A stretch of DNA of 64,000 nt, from the NCBI GenBank assembly GCA_907165135.1, contig OU015569.1:5332001-5396000 (forward strand), in the 5' to 3' direction. This DNA comes from Oikopleura dioica (taxonomy: Eukaryota; Chordata; Appendicularia; Copelata; Oikopleuridae). Below, in pieces: positions 30,294 to 42,565 of this stretch. The first letter of the stretch is position 1; every line of letters begins with the position of its first letter. A program made the translations under genes and the position numbers. The notes beneath the pieces are model-generated. The model did not search any database and was not told the origin of the DNA. It was given only the letters and a program-made list of their open reading frames with translations.

Positions 30294-33200
30294 TTACAGC
30301 TGTTGTGAACTAGGCAGTTGGGAGTTTAGCTGTCCAACACGCGAGGTGAGCAAGATGAGCGAGCGGTGCAGCTCGGCGAGCGCGGAAATATGGTGCGGCA
30401 GCGCGCTCCGACTCATCACACGCCCCGCCGGTTTCATCGAAAGCCATGAGAGGCGCTCCAGGTTCTCGACAATGTAGCGCAGACAGATTTGCGTGCAGGA
30501 CTTGTCTAATGCATGCAGACTTTCTTGTATGTCCGACGATTTCGCCTTCAAGCAAGGGTCAGATAAAGGTCAATAAGGAACGGTGCTTACTTGGATGTGA
30601 AGAGCGACTCTGAGGGTAGTAGGCTCGTTCTTGTTTAGAGGCCCGAACCATTGAGGCATGCCGATTGGCATAAGAGCTTGACTGATCCAGAGCGCGACGG
30701 AAAGTGGCTGGTGCATCAGCTCGATGCAGTTTTCTCCATCTTCGCTTCCAGCTGCTCCACCCATATTTTCACCGACGATTTCGTCAGCCAGTCCTTTCAC
30801 TGAAAAAAACATTAGATCCCCTGTTCGTTACATTCTAGTTGGAAACTCGATAAGAAAGCATTTCAAAATTGCTTCTATGGTTACTCACGGTCTTCATTTT
30901 CATCGTCATTCATTGCATCTGTCCATCCAAGGTCGAGTCCGAAATCATCGTTTTGATTTGCATTGTTTTTCTCATCGCCAGTACTTTCTCTGGCACTAGG
31001 TGTTGTTGCGAAAACGGCTATATGTGCTGATTGAACTTCTTCGGGTTTCAAGGTGGCTAGTTTTGACTGGCTGATCGCTTTGTAAGTTTTCTTTGGGTCT
31101 TGAACGATTCTGATTGTTGCATCCGGCTCGATCGACGTAAGGTACGCTTAATTAACAGTTTGACTAAGCAAAAACATTTCTATCTTACCAGAAACAAGAG
31201 AGAGCTTGTGAGAGCTCAAACTCGACTTGTTCGCTCGTTGTGTCCAATTGGACCATCTGGCAGATACTTGCATCAGCTTTGCCCATTCATTGGTTTCGCC
31301 GAAACCAAGTCGGCCTATACGAGAGACGACGACTCGTAGCTGGCCCTCGCTGAACGTCCTGTCTGCGAACTCTTTCGTGAATTCCCAGACTTTGCTCAGC
31401 GCTTGTTGAATCAGACAGTATTTTTCTGGCGCCTGCTTGTCAAATATCTAAATCGTATTTAAGCTTCATGATTAGCTTTTTTCTATCATAATTTCTATTC
31501 AAATGATAAATATATGCCGCGAAAATATTCGTCCGCTACCTTGCTGGGACGTCAATCGCGATAACATTTGTCTCCAGATGTTTTCCAAAACTATCAGTGC
31601 ATGAAACCAGTACCCATCTAAAGAGGAGACATATTAATCATGCTTTCCGAATGATGGTTACCGTTGATCCTGAGACGGAAAGTAAGAGCAATAAATAACT
31701 TGCTGGTAGCTCTCAGTTTCAGCCGAGAAGTCGGGCTCAGGTTCTCGTAATGTTATTGATGGATTTTCATTGCTCTCCGTGTAGATCACAGCCTTCTTCT
31801 CGATTCTGTCTTTCGTAGGACCGAAACCAGTGAAAGACTTTTCCGGTTTGAGTGCTTTATCAAGCGGAGTTAAACACTAGAAGCATTGAAAAAACACACG
31901 TGTAATCTGACAAACCTGATTAAACGTCTCAAGCGAGATTTTTTCCAAGAACTGGGTGTCGGCCGTCGCTAAGAAGCTCGCTGGAATGAATTTGAACTGG
32001 GTACGAGACTTCCATTGCTCAGGCAACGCGCGCATCATGTTTTCACGATCGCGTACCTCTAGGAGATCCTTGGGGTGCTCGGCGTCTTTCGCTTGCGAAG
32101 GCTCGAATACATACACGATAAGTTGACTGATATCTCCGTCGATAAGAGTTTTGTTCTTCGGGTGATCTTGATTCAAGGAAATTTGATGCCGAGTTTTATT
32201 CTTGCTTACCTGGATTCATCAGCTCAGCCCTTTGTCTACTCTGATCATAGCCCGGTCCATGGCGGTCCTGGTCCAGCTGCGCAGCGTGCTTCGACCAGTC
32301 AAGGCCATACTGCTTTTTAAAATGGAGACTTTGAAGGATCGGCGACACCTGATTCGTGAATGTCTTTCGGTACCGGTCAGAAAAAGAAGTGGTGTCCTGC
32401 ACAAGGCGGATAAAATTGTCGGACACTTTGCGCGTTTTGCGTGAATGAGATATCGGCAGTGGAAGCGGCTTGTGAGTGCCGAAGTTGTTCCGCGTGTAAG
32501 CCGAAGATAGCTCTTGGAACCATCTAAATAACCAAATGACTCCTGAGAAATGATAGTTCAACCTACCTTTTCGCTTTGCTCAGGATGACGTCTGAATTTG
32601 GCAAAATGACGAGATAATAGACGTTTTTCTTCATTCCCACGGGCGCGAGCGAGAGTTCTCGGCTGAATTGGATAGAGTTCGGCGCAGCGTGGAAAAGCTC
32701 ATTGTGCACAGATGACGACATCGACTGGAGCTGCGGGACTGGAAGTGCCTCTGTCTCGTCACTAGCGGTCCTTCGCCCGGCGCGAACTAAGCCAGACCAG
32801 TTTAGCGGTCCTTCTACGCCAGGCTTTTGGATTGCTTCTTGTAAAATCGGCCGGAGATATCTTTAATTATGTTTATGCCTCTCGTACTTAAATTATTTTG
32901 ACTAACCCTAGAAGGCGAACAACTTCGGATGTCGGAGCTTGCTGCAGTGCGTCTTGATAAGGCAGTGAGTATCTTGTGACGACGTCTTGCGACACATCGT
33001 GTCCGAAATGAAGAGAGTTGTCACGGTCAGACGCTGCCTGCTGCACAGCCGACCGAGCATTCTTCAGAGCGTCGCCCGTTGCATTGCACGCGTCCCAGAA
33101 TAACGCATAATTGAGAATATAAGGATGAGGAAATTCGTTGGCATCGGCTGTTGTCATGTTTCTCTAAAAGAATCGGGGGTAGTCAGGAAATTTCGTTGTC

Positions 33201-36200
33201 GCTACTTACGCTTTTGGTTGTTTCTATGATAACTCGAAGCATTTTTGCAACGACATTGAGCTTGGGCTTGTTAACACCAACATTGCCGCCCTTTCCAAGT
33301 ATCTCAGGTGTTGTTCTTAAACTGTCGTCGAGGAAACAGCGTTGGTTTGCGAGAACAACATCGTCTTCTATCTTTTCGCCAGCCATTTTGATCTCGTCCT
33401 CTAAGAAAAGCCCACCCCAGGTGCCGATCGCAGATGATCGCATCGCTATTGCTGAGAATCCACAGCTACAAATGTCGTCTTCATCCATATTCGTGGCGCC
33501 TTTTATTTTCATTCCTGAAGTAATAAGTAAGAATAAACCAGAAAGACAGGGCGATAAAAAACATTCTTGCGAGAAATTCTTTATAAATAGATTGATGCAT
33601 TTATAAAGCAGCATTATCGATTTATGCTTACCTATCAGGTGTCCATCAGATCCCAAATAATTTGACTTGCAACTGCATAAAGGCGCTTGTATAAAGTTTC
33701 TATCACGGTGAGCGTCTAACACAGAGTCGCTCAAAATAAGATTCAGCAACAGTGCGCTGGCTTCTGGTAGACTTGCTACACCGCGAATGCCAACAGAGCC
33801 AGGGCCCGATTTGCCCGGTGTAAGACAGCTTCGAGGTGTGCGGGGAGTTTTCGGAGTTCGAGGGGCATTGAAATCGCGTGAATGACTTGCATGGCTCGCG
33901 GGACTTGGAGGAACGACGCCAGGAGATCGATGGTTCATGGAAAGTCGCGTAGATCCTGGCGTGTGCGGATAGGTTCCCACGGACGGCGGACCACCAACCG
34001 AATGTGGGTTCTGATAGCCAGGGGTCGTCGGTTGCCCCGGAGTCTGTGGCGCGTGACCCGGAGTGCCAGGGCCACCAGAGATACCAGGCGTTCGTGGAGC
34101 TCCAGGAGTATTCGGGGGACGCACACTTGTCGGCTGCTGAATGTGCACTTGAATCTGTCGCCTGTAGGCTTCTTGTCCTTGCGCGTTCAGCTCTTTTTCT
34201 TTCATTCTTTGCTTAAACTTGTGACTGATTGATCCGTCTTTCCAACTAGGCTTGTAGTTAGGAGCATTAGAGTGAGAGTGTGTGATTGATTCATCGTCTA
34301 GTCTTATGGCTGCGAAGACTCCTTCTTCGTCTGTCTTCGTGCCAGGCTCTGGGTCAGGATCAGGCGTTAACATTGTCGACGAATCAAGAAGAAAGGTCGA
34401 GACTTCAGAGGGATCCTTTTTTATGCGTTGCGTTACATGACTTGGACTCGGATGGCTCAATTTCGAAGTATAATATCTAGATTTGCTTAATCCTGGACGA
34501 TCGTCAGGACTCGGCGTGAGGATATTTAGCTCGTACGTATTCTCGTCTGGGTCGTTTTCTTTGACACTAAGTCGTTTTTCGGAATATCCATTATTTATAG
34601 CGTTAGTAAGCGAAATGGGATTATGGTGATCCATCATACTTCCATTCGAATCGAAGGGATTAGGTTCGGTTTTGGTTGGTGATGGCTCGTAAAGGGTTTC
34701 CTTGGGCGCCTTTTTTGCCGGCAAAATGTCATTGGACTCGCTAATTCGAGCTTTCTTCAATCTTTTACGCGGCTTGAACTCTGGAAATATCTCATTATTT
34801 GAACGATTAGTGGAGAAGTAAAGAGTGTCGTCATCGGCGATGTCGTCGACCTCAAGCTTTGGGCGACAACGGTCGCTCTTGAGGGTCAAGCCATTCGGTT
34901 CGACGGGAAGCTTGAGCCCGTTCCAACAGGGCACCGTTGGTCGATAATAAATTGGAGAGGGAGAATCACCCATAACATCCTTCACGTCATCGACTTCTGT
35001 CGGCGTCGCGGGCGAGTTTGAGGATTGCGTCGTTGAATTGGTTGGAGGATTTGATTCGGGTGCAGTAAGTGAGTCGGCGTTAACGACCTCATCCATGATG
35101 AATTCGGAGCGACGCTGGCCTTCGTTATTGCGCTTGTGGAATGGAGACTTATGCTTTGGCCAGCGAGTGGTTCTCTTGACGGAGGACTTTTCAGAGCGTC
35201 GGCAGCGCCGATCAACGAAGGAAGGGACGACCTCTACCATGTTTGACTGGTTGACGGACGTCGGAATGTTACCATTTGCCATTGGACGGGGGAAGAGGTC
35301 GATCGCCGCACTCTTTGCAACCTCACGCACGACATTCTCAATCTTTGCCTTCTCGGGCTTCAATTTTGGAAGATTAAGCTCCTCTGGATCCTGTGGGACA
35401 AAGACCAGCCGTGCTGGGTAGACAACTCGAAAGGCAGAGACGGTACTGCCTAGTGCCAGTTCGACGGCGAATGGCTCTTCTTCATCGTCATCGCGTGTTG
35501 TAGCAGGGAATGCATAAGGATAAAACTCGAGCCAAGAGCTCCAGGAGTCATTCGCCAAACTCACATCGTGATGGTGCTTGCGAAGAAACTTCCCAGAGAA
35601 AAAGCCGCGCAGACCCCAGGGCGCGCAGATTACTTCTATCGGATGGATCTCAGACTGCAGAGACGAGTTCGAGGGACGTAATCGCTTCACAGCCGGTGCC
35701 TGGCCAGGCTCTATCGAGCAACAAACGTTCGATCCATTGAGAAAGAAGCTAATCGAAAACGCTGATTTGGAGATATTGTCTCCTTCTGGCGTTCTGAAGA
35801 ACCAGCGACCCATTCGTGTCCATCCTTCGGCGCACAACTTGCGCTCGACAGAGTTGTGCAGAGCCTTGAATAAAAGGGTGCGTTGAACATAAGGCATTCC
35901 ATCGCTGTTCGTTCCCGAGTACTCGAAGATTTTCTCGTCCGAGTTCTCCAGACCCTTCTCTTTGAAGGATTCTAAACCCAGTTTTCATTCAGCATTTATA
36001 GAAAGTACTACCTAGCAAAGCTGGCTTGTCGCCCCACCAGAAGCACCAAAGCTCTTTCTTGTGTTCGCTCGACGGTGTTTCCTTTTCTCGCCCGCCCTCC
36101 ATGGGCCGGCGCCAGGTGCAGAGGATTCCCTCGCGCATGCATTTGGCGAAGGCGGAGAGGATCGCATCATCCCCTGGAAGACAGGGGAGCGTATTCGCGA

Positions 36201-36273
36201 AGCTATACTTCGTCCATTTGATGCCCGGCAGATCGACAAGCTTGAACACATTGGTGTGCGCATCAGGAAGCAT
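30294..36273 (-). CDS. MED13: Mediator complex subunit 13 (CDK8 kinase module)
   Basis: MED13 links the CDK8/cyclin C/MED12 kinase module to core Mediator. The N-terminal exon (NVFKLVDLPGIKWTKYSF, then LCTWRRPMEGGR and ELWCFWWGDKP) matches the MED13 start ([29 protein letters not shown]). The next exon begins with YVQRTLLFKALHNSVERKLC. A long disordered Pro/Ser/Thr linker follows, with TPRTPRSCLTPG as in human MED13, then ASALLLNLILSDSV and the Cys motif CSCGFSAI with GGLFLEDEI. C-terminal exons encode the PIWI/MID-like module and end with WISQALMPIGMPQWF, LRVALHIQVS and RYIVENLERLSWLSM. Roughly 1,600 residues, shorter than the ~2,170 of vertebrates. The ATG at 36273 is 12 residues before the conserved region; an upstream exon is possible. 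Confidence 0.92.
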
Positions 36274-38420
36274 AAAGCCCGATGACTTGGCGATGGTTGA
36301 ACTCGCTGTACGCTCGTAATGGAGACACAGAGGTATCCAAACTACGCACGCGTTTCAGTGAAGAGCGTTCACGGGTCTGGTGGCTCGCACAGAAATTTCA
36401 TCGCCGATCTAGAATTACTTTTATTTCTAAAATCCAAGACTTTGAGAGTACTATCACTCAGAGAAGGGAGCGCTAAAATAAAATCTATTTAGAAAAATTA
36501 ATCCGCTCAAAAAGTGACTCACGCAAGGTTTTGAAAATGTCGTCCTTAGTTTTGTGTGATATTGAGCGATTCTCCGATTCCCTGACAATCGATTTCTGAA
36601 AAAAAGGAATTCTCTATTAGGCTAGATACGGGCGCGCGGGCGTTTCTGGCGAAATTTTCAAGGGAAACACAGCTGAGGCTACTACCAGATACAGTTAAGA
36701 AAAAGCACAGAAAATTAAAAAAAAATAAACAATCATAGCAGCATTACGCCTGCGGGGGCAGCTCACAGTGTCAAGTTCCCACATTTAACCGTAGCGGCGC
36801 TGTTGCTCTCCGATCTACAGCCATCACTTCTACTCGTACGAAAAAAATCTTCAAAAGAATTCACACCTGCACCTTCTTAGGGTTACTATTCCTACCCACG
36901 CCATACAAATCGATTCTAATGCGCGACGTCTTTAGAATACATCCCAGTATAGTGCCCCTGTCTTGAGCAGTCCCTCTCTTCCATAAATTAATCCCTTTCC
37001 CGAGACAATTTTAAAATTAGTACTATAATAATATGATTTATCCCGTGATTCGACAAATAACGAGAATAGTATTTTTAACTTTCCGACTCGATTTTTCAAA
37101 ACAAAAATTTGATAAATAAAACATGTTACGCATTAAAAGAAAATTGATCGTTATTTCTTAGCGTGTCTGATAGCAGTCGTATTTTTTCTTTCTCTGCTAG
37201 AATAAAACGCATATTGTAGTGGCTTGGAGCGTAGTAATTCGGAATCTGCAAATATTTACGGCCTTGTTGAATCACTTTCCAAGCAGCTCGAAAGGCATTA
37301 ATCAGTTTTTCACTCTTTTTAATCGTAAAATCACAATCCAGCGCACAGTTTGACCTAGTAACCCACACACTACAAGCCAGAAAAGTAAAAGCATCAAAAC
37401 AAGATGGCTTTTTCGTTTTTATTCTTCGAAGCCGAGCGCAACTCAAAAAACAACAAAAAGATGAACGCCGGTGAGAAGACTCTTTGAGCTTGAATTTGAA
37501 ATTCTAATTGACAATGCTAGTACGTGATATTAATTAGACCAAGGATGATCTTCGCTCAATTTAATTTTGTGAAAAAGTTCAAGTCGAACTTTGATAATTG
37601 TAATTTTCGTTAAGATGAGTTTAGCGCTTTTTTCCGAGTAATAGACGGTTGGAATGAACGAAAACGCTATTAATGCTAGATCAGATTATTAATTAAGAAA
37701 TTAGGTGAACCTAAGCCAAGTTTTCTTTTTGAAAGTCGTATGAAATTTTCGATTTTCGTGCAACGTTATCTAAAGCTAGAAAAAGGTTGACTTTTCGAAC
37801 GTGTGGATCTGACAGTTCCCCAGTCTGTAATCGATTCGCGCGTCTAATTGGCTACGACAACTGCGAACTGGACAGCTGATTGGGCAACTCGGGCGGATCA
37901 TCCAGGCACGTCCGACTCAGCTCCCAAGAACACGCTCGTATCTCCACACACGCCACAATAAAAGCTCCAACAACGGAAAACTCAACTCAACACCAATCTA
38001 ACTTTCACTCCTTGCAATTTACAAATAAACCCAAATCAAGCTAAGTCTGACTTAAGAAAAACATTGCTAATCTGAAGCGAACCTTTTCGCTAATAAAGTT
38101 GATATAATTACAGTTGGAACTTTATCTCCAAAACCTTTTTAATAAAAGAACCAAGAATTATTTCAAATTAAAGCTCGAAAATAGAATAAACTCATCAAGT
38201 TCGTCAGAATTGCTGAAGAATAAACATAACGTTTTCTGAAACTTCAAAAATAGCGCCAGATCTTTATTACAACGACTTCATCGACGTAGGTCCTCCTTTT
38301 TATACAAAATAAAGGCCAATAATATAAAAAAAATGAAGAAGAAAAATTCTGAGATTGATGAAGCCACCGGGCGATCGGTAGTAAGACATTAGGGCTGGCT
38401 CGTGTGAGAGCGGGACTAAC
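36274..38420. other. Sparse region upstream of MED13
   Basis: About 2.1 kb with no secure gene. On the minus strand, 36600-36530 looks like an exon: CCTTTTTTTCAG acceptor, an open stretch (KSIVRESENRSISHKTKDD) and a GTGAGT donor followed by a ~50-bp intron, possibly a MED13 leader exon. Also on the minus strand, 37446-37126 is open for 106 codons without an ATG at its start and ends RNNDQFSFNA; it may be a 3' exon or chance. The rest is AT-rich. Confidence 0.4.
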
Positions 38421-38814
38421 CTAAAAATTGACGAAGTTGGATGTTTTCGGGGGTTTTAGTCTCTCCTTCGATTGTCCGAGGGTTGTGTTTTCTCTTCTCC
38501 GGAAGTTGATTTTAATAATGGTAATAGCCGCCGGTTGAGCTCGGGAAGGATTCTCGAATTTTACGAAACCCGTCTTGGTACTCCGCCCCGCGGCAAGGCC
38601 GACTTCAAGGCGCTCTAAATCAGCTTCGATTTTTCGACATTCTAGTGCCGAATACAAAACCTCTCCAATGCCAAAATACATGTACTCCTTTGCTAACCCC
38701 TCTACTAATCACAGTTTCATCAGCTGGATAAGCGGCCTCTACCATCAGCAGAAATAAATATTATCAGAAAGTTTGACTCTCAACTCGACTTCCGTTTTCA
38801 GCAGAAGCTTCCAT
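38421..38814 (-). CDS. Small hypothetical protein
   Basis: The main exon (about 38720-38421) is open, basic and ends KPPKTSNFVNF. It contains EYMYFGIGEVLYSALECRK, LERLEVGLAAGRSTKTGF and a basic INFRRRENTTLGQSKERL stretch. An upstream ATG at 38814 (MEASAENG) could be joined by an intron of about 100 bases ending TTAGTAG, giving roughly 105 residues; alternatively translation starts at the internal ATG at 38681. No family recognised. Composition and codon-like pattern favour a real exon, but the gene model is weak. Confidence 0.45.
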
Positions 38815-39045
38815 TGTTGTTATTTTTACCACAATATAATTCCATTTCCTTCATAAAAAATTGGGTAAACCCTAACCCAACCCTGGAAAGACGCAAGAGT
38901 TGAAAAACAATCAAATAAAGAATTACGAGTTTCCTAAGTAAAACTCTTCCACCAGATTGAACCAATAAGCGCTGCTCCTTGAAGTGTCCTCCGGCTCCCT
39001 CGGATAACGCTGTGCATGATAAAATTAGAGAAGTACGAATAGATT

Positions 39046-40287
39046 ATGAAGAGCCAAACGTTTTTATGTATTGTCGGTGCTGGGCTTGTTTCTATTTTTT
39101 TCTTCTCACTTTCCTCATTTTCCAATCGCGCACAGGCACCGGATAACATTTTTCTTTTATTGCTTTATTTTCCGAAAGGAGAGATTAGACATTTTTTGAC
39201 TTCCGGGCAGGGTGAAGATGATTGTTCAAGTTCGACTACATCAAAGCCTCTATATGGCTTCATTCTTTCTACGATGGCGGGAATGATGACTTTTCTTGGC
39301 GCAATGACTGTCTATTTTCCTATTCCAAAGCAGCACATGCGGCTGACGTCTTGTTTCTGTCTAGCTTCAGCCTCCGGAGTGATGGCATTTGTTTCCCTCG
39401 TGGAGGTGTTCCACGAAGCAAAAGAACACTTTGAGGAGGTTTACAAAGGCGACTGGGGACTAATCTACGCTTGCCTCTCTTTCTTCGTTGGGTGGGGCGT
39501 TGCTCTCGCCATGGACCACCTGCTTCATAAATACCTGGATCCTGAAGTGGACAACTCTTGTCCAAGTGCCTTTCTCGAAAAAGGGCATCCCGAAAATGAA
39601 GAAGAAATGGCCCAACGACGGTTCGAAGCTGATACATTCAGACTTATGCGAGTTGGCTGGTTCACTGCTTTAGCCCTCACTGTTCACAACATTCCGGAAG
39701 GTCTACTTACGTATGTATCTGCTCAGGTAAACAATGAAAAATAGTTAAAAGGGATTATCTTTAAGTCTGCAAATCCAACGATCGGCTTAGGAATCGCGGT
39801 TGCCATTGGCATGCACAATATTCCGGAAGGCTTCGCAGTAGCGTTTCCCATCATGATTGCGACTGGAAGTAAACTCAAGGTAATAACAGTCCACAAACAA
39901 GCAGCTCATATTATTAGGGAATGTGTTACGCAGCAATTACTGGATTTGCCGAGCCCCTCGGTGCTCTGATAGGTTATCTATTTATTAACCTAAGCGATGA
40001 AAGTTCAAATCACAAAATATTCGGATGGTTATTTGGAATAACAGCTGGAATAATGACCCAAGTTTCAATTTCTTCACTTCTTTTAGAAGCTGCTAGATAC
40101 GACCCAGGTTAGATAATCGTTTATAAAATCAAATAATCATCGAATTTAAGGGGATAAAATTGTTTCTCGAGCGTGGGTATTCGGTGCTATTGTGATTGCC
40201 CTGTCCCTTGTGGTTATTCAAGTTACAGACAAATGCTCAGATAGAGAGGCCGAGTTCTGCTCAAAGTGGCAATCGATATGCAACTGA
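39046..40287 (+). CDS. ZIP-family metal transporter, ZupT-like
   Basis: Zinc/iron-type (SLC39/ZIP) transporter that would move Zn2+ or other divalent ions into the cytoplasm. Two characteristic transmembrane motifs are present: HNIPEGLLTYVSAQ (TM4) and HNIPEGFAVAFPIM (TM5), both with the metal-binding HN..E signature. The arrangement and the AITGFAEPLGALIGYLF helix that follows are closest to the ZupT subgroup rather than the mammalian LIV-1 group. Upstream helices include LYGFILSTMAGMMTFLGA and CLSFFVGWGVALAMDHLL. Introns near 39727-39763, 39880-39917 and 40109-40150 are about 40 bp. The N-terminus is uncertain: the ATG at 39046 gives a hydrophobic leader (FLCIVGAGLVSIFFFSLSS), and TM1 proper starts near 39250. 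Confidence 0.85.
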
Positions 40288-40399
40288 TTCTCTTTAGATA
40301 GACTATTCTTGAAAATATATTATATATCAATAATAATATCATATATCTCCCAGCAAAGTTTCCAATGCAAAGTTTCCAATGCAAGTCAATGTTTATTCG

Positions 40400-40987
40400 T
40401 TAATTCCAGTTGAGAATCTGAGGTAGTCGACAGAAAAACTCGATGAAGTCAATCACACCGTCGCGGTTACGATCGGCAATGTTGAAGATCTCTGAGACTT
40501 TCTCGTCGGTATCCGCGTCTGATCGATCAGAGTCTTTGAGTGATTGAAGGAAATCAGCTCGGGTAATCGCTCCAGAGTTGTCTTAAGATGAAAATGCAGA
40601 TCTTGGAGACATGGAAGAGACTTGACTTACTGACGTCGTATTTGTTGTAGAACTTATGTGTATTGAACCAAAACTTGACGAATTCCTCCTCGTTGTAAAA
40701 GCCAGGGCGCATAAGCTTTCCTTTGGCGTCAAACTTCTTTGTAAACTTAGCCAAAGTGCGCGCGAAATCGTGCTGGGTTCCGTCGTGAGCGCGTATCAAT
40801 CCAACAGAGCAGAAATGCTCGACTATGTTCTGTGGAGAAATATGGAGTGGGTCCATGCTGAGACCGGCGATTGTATCGAAGAGAACTCGAAACTCAGTTA
40901 TCGCGTCTAGGTTTATCCTTAATATAATTAATGGTTACTACACAGACCTTTTTCAGAAGTGTGGACAGGGTCATCAGTGCCGAGCAT
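40400..40987 (-). CDS. EF-hand calcium-binding protein
   Basis: Short protein of about 170 residues in three exons starting MLGTDDPVHTSEKD at 40987. The two C-terminal EF-hands are readable: DNSGAITRADF and DRNRDGVIDFIEF, with calcium ligands at the expected loop positions (the first loop is only partly canonical). The N-terminal half (ITEFRVLFDTIAGLS, FARTLAKFTKKFDAKGKL, NEEEFVKFW) looks like degenerate EF-hands, including a loop DAKGKL. Introns of about 45-55 bp at roughly 40910-40955 and 40580-40631. Not similar enough to calmodulin, troponin C or a recoverin to name. Confidence 0.75.
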
Positions 40988-41304
40988 AAAAACTATCATT
41001 TTCTCGCAAGCTGGAAACTTTCTACCACTTCGCCGCGTGCTTGACTAACGGGCCAAACTAACAAATCAAACTTTCCTATCAAGACCAGCGTAAACAAATG
41101 CGCGTGATTTATAAGGGCAAATGCGTTTTCATTTCCGAGATTATTATATCCCGAATGTGGTAACCCCGAATACGGTTTCTTATCAACCTCGAAGATTTTC
41201 ATATAAAGGATTTATTCCTGATAAATTGATGCTCACAATCGAATCTCTTAACTGTAGTTATTGTTGATATCAGAGACAAGTTTTGGAGGATTTCCCTTTA
41301 TTTG

Positions 41305-41743
41305 GGCTGCTACTATTTTCTGGAGTTTGAAAAATTTGGAGTAAAATTTCTGTAGTCAATTTTCATTTTAATTTTAAAACTGGAGATTTTTTTTTCTGGA
41401 CCTGTTTCCCAAAAAATTTCGTCGATTCCATTTGGACCAAAAATTACACCTTGTTCAAGCCCATTTTTAAGGGTGTTAAGGGCCTCCCGGCCCCCTAAAA
41501 CCCTGATGAAAACCTGGCTCGGGGCCCGGGCTTTCGTTTGCCCCAGTCAGATACCCTTAATTATTACACTAACACCCTTAAAAATCGATCTGAACAAGGT
41601 GCTATTTTTGGTCCAAATGGAATCGATGAAATTTTTTGAGAAACAGGTCCAGAAAAAAAAATCTCCAGTTTTAAAATTAAAATGAAAATTGACTACAGAA
41701 ATTTTACTCCAAATTTTTCAAACTCCAGAAAATAGTAGTTGCC
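41305..41743. mobile_element. Foldback MITE with ~150-bp inverted arms
   Basis: A 439-bp element whose ends (GGCTGCTACTATTTTCTGG at the left, complement of GGCAACTACTATTTTCTGG at the right) extend into nearly perfect inverted arms of about 150 bp. A 7-bp duplication TTATTTG flanks it (41298-41304, 41744-41750). The core is short and GC-rich around AAGGGCCTCCCGGCCCCC. No coding capacity. It lies between the EF-hand gene and the BED-like gene, in intergenic DNA. Confidence 0.85.
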
Positions 41744-41858
41744 TTATTTGTCAAAGAAATGGGTCGGCAACCTGTGCAGAAATCCTGAGTCAGTGTCCTT
41801 AAAGATGCGAAAAAGAGCTTAGAAAATCTGCACAAATCATGACAGAGTGATATTAGTT

Positions 41859-42565
41859 TTACATTCCAGGTTCGTCGTAATCCATGTCTTCGTGCTCCGT
41901 GACGAGTTCAATAAATTGTCGTTCCTCTTCATCCCATTCCATGCCCACACGCCTTTGAATCGAAGGTAAAATTTATCATTCGCGCTATAACTTACTCTAG
42001 ATGGCTTGTCATGTATTTCTGGATATCTTCATGAATGTCATGAATGTTGAATCCGTGGCTCGCCCCAAGCAATTGGACGACACTGAAGCCCATTGTTGGA
42101 AGACGCCACCAGTACGAAGGGTCCAAGTTCAACTCGACGCAGATCTCTGCTAGTAATCGACCGAGGCGTTCTAAATTGAGGTGTGTCTTCTCGTGACTTC
42201 TGATCAGTGAAGTGACTGCTTTGTCGGATGTGACTCGTCCTCCCATCCCAAGGAAGATCTAAGAGAATAATTAGAGAAAAACTAAAATAAATGATGTTTA
42301 CCTTATCTCTATTAGGCTTATCAAGGCAAGACGGGTGATCGCAGAATACATAGGGTGTCGGAGTTCCATCGGGCAGCAGAATTCTGTAGATGTTGAACTC
42401 GGTTGAGAAGACGTGATCGACTTTGATATGGCCGACTGCTGCGGGATCATCGTCTAAGGCTTCGAGAATCAGTTCCTTCACAGACAATGTTGCTATCGCT
42501 TTGAGGGATAGTGGCTGTTTTGGTGGTGATCTGTTTGCTTCCGAGAATTTTCGTTTTCGACTCAT
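41859..42565 (-). CDS. BED/hAT-like DNA-binding protein fragment or domesticated gene
   Basis: Three exons from the ATG at 42565 (MSRKRKFSEANRSPPKQPL, a likely nuclear localisation signal) give about 200 residues. The central part, VFCDHPSC followed after some 45 residues by SHEKTH, matches the C-x4-C...H-x3-H spacing of a divergent BED-type zinc finger. The next segment (RLLAEICVELNLDPSYWW, then MGFSVVQLLGA) recalls the 'LRPFSxVExxGFxxLI' block that follows the BED finger in hAT transposases. The C-terminus is acidic (EWDEEERQFIELVTEHEDM). The catalytic domain is absent. With hAT-like elements nearby it may be a co-opted transposase N-terminus; this is an inference from short motifs. Confidence 0.55.

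Noticed and set aside
33590-33640. Insertion in MED13 reading frame with unrelated residues
   Set aside because: The stretch is an ordinary in-frame intron (GTAAGCATAAATCG...TTACTTCAG) read through by translation, not a new domain.
33882-34232. Plus-strand Arg-rich reading frame opposite MED13
   Set aside because: It is the antisense shadow of the Pro/Thr-rich MED13 linker.
40996-41202. Minus-strand 68-codon frame upstream of the EF-hand gene
   Set aside because: It lies in the presumed promoter, has no motif and no continuation into an exon.
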